Of a stretch of 64,000 nucleotides of DNA, positions 63,519 to 64,000 are shown in pieces. The DNA comes from Nocardia blacklockiae (lineage in GTDB: Bacteria > Actinomycetota > Actinomycetes > Mycobacteriales > Mycobacteriaceae): the NCBI RefSeq assembly GCF_015477355.1, contig NZ_JADLRJ010000004.1:372001-436000 (forward strand), given 5' to 3'. The translations under genes were made by a program, and so were the position numbers. Below the pieces are notes generated by a model. It did not search any database. It had not been told where the DNA came from and saw only the letters and a program-made list of their open reading frames with translations. Position 1 is the first letter of the stretch. Each line of letters starts with the position of its first letter.

Positions 63519-64000
63519 GCGCGGTGTTCCTCTTGCTCGGCGTTCTGTGGTTCGGCGTGCTCCGGCTCGGGGACGATGCGCGCGAGCAGCTGGTCCACCT
63601 GCACCTGTCGTCCCGAATCCACCAGCAGCTCAACGGTTCCCGCGATCGGCGCGGTGAGCGTGTGCTCCATCTTCATGGCCTCCACGACCACGATCGGCGC
63701 GCCCGCGGCGACCACGTCCCCGGCGGCGGCGGACACCGCGATCACCGCGCCCGGCATGGGGCTGCGGATCTCGGCGTCGCCCACCTGCACGGTGTCGGCG
63801 CGCGGACTCGCCTCGGCCACCTCGCGCAGCGTCGCCACGCCGTGCGCGTCGGCCACCCACAGCTGTCCGTCGTGCTCGGCGACCCGCACGCGGCGGCGCA
63901 CGCCGTCGAGCGTCAGCACCAGCACGTCGCCGTCCAGTTCCGCTGCCGCCGAACGGGTTTCGCCCTCGTCGACCCGGACCTGCGCGGCGTCGGGGGTGCC
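63515..64000 (-). CDS. accA1: Acyl-CoA carboxylase alpha subunit, C-terminal part (5' end beyond window)
   Basis: The last 161 residues of a biotin-dependent carboxylase alpha subunit, still open at the window edge. The biotinyl domain is complete: SPMPGAVIAV, then VVVEAMKMEH with the biotinylated lysine, then LLVDSGRQVQVDQLLARI. The segment before it (VRVDEGETRSAAAELDGDVL) is the linker seen in long-form alpha subunits that also contain biotin carboxylase. A hydrophilic tail (PEPEHAEPQNAEQEEHRA) follows. Position next to a FadE19-like gene suggests a methylcrotonyl-CoA carboxylase role with an accD1 partner outside the window. Confidence 0.88.
   Translation of the reverse strand, partial: GTPDAAQVRVDEGETRSAAAELDGDVLVLTLDGVRRRVRVAEHDGQLWVADAHGVATLREVAEASPRADTVQVGDAEIRSPMPGAVIAVSAAAGDVVAAGAPIVVVEAMKMEHTLTAPIAGTVELLVDSGRQVQVDQLLARIVPEPEHAEPQNAEQEEHRA

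Noticed and set aside
62362-63633. N-terminal extension of the MaoC protein to 590 residues
   Set aside because: The extension is a shifted reading of the acyl-CoA dehydrogenase gene; the GTGA overlap at 62358-62361 gives the expected start.

Overview
The window is very GC-rich DNA with strong GC3 bias, mostly coding on the minus strand. The gene content points to an actinomycete of the order Mycobacteriales, most likely Nocardia or a close relative. The clues are the leucine-catabolism gene order known from Mycobacterium tuberculosis (accA1-fadE19-maoC-citE), orphan type VII secretion substrates, an F420-type PPOX protein, and a large nocardial-style NRPS. The genus is an inference.

Region 1 (1-47403, minus). 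One uninterrupted reading frame of at least 15,801 codons runs off the left edge. It encodes a single non-ribosomal peptide synthetase with 13 complete modules plus two thirds of a 14th condensation domain. In gene order the layout is C-A-T (x5), C-A-T-E (module 6), C-A-T (7-10), C-A-T-E (11 and 12), C-A-T (13), C... All readable active-site motifs are intact. The protein begins with a condensation domain, as in lipopeptide synthetases. Hand-read specificity codes give Ser (modules 4 and 7) and Thr (module 5); the rest are unassigned but fall into recurring groups. Three adenylation domains carry in-frame insertions at the same surface loop, one of them a 3 x 14-residue repeat. No thioesterase, MbtH protein or tailoring enzyme lies in the window.

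Region 2 (47404-47945). A 542-bp non-coding stretch upstream of the NRPS contains two copies of an imperfect direct repeat, likely the NRPS control region.

Region 3 (47946-53788). It holds cobM (vitamin B12 synthesis), a YbaB-like protein, and a divergent set of type VII secretion-type proteins: a small partner, an 875-residue WxG protein and a lipoprotein. A convergent membrane protein follows.

Region 4 (53829-58933). A VOC protein and a MarR regulator are divergent around a twin-palindrome operator. They are followed by a PPOX protein, then a NarL-type two-component system divergent from an ABC exporter pair that it probably controls.

Region 5 (58941-64000, minus). A tightly overlapping operon reads acyl-CoA carboxylase alpha (partial), acyl-CoA dehydrogenase, MaoC-like dehydratase, CitE-like lyase, a possible 45-residue ORF and acetoacetyl-CoA synthetase. 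Together these can carry leucine-derived acyl-CoA to acetoacetate and recapture the acetoacetate as its CoA ester.
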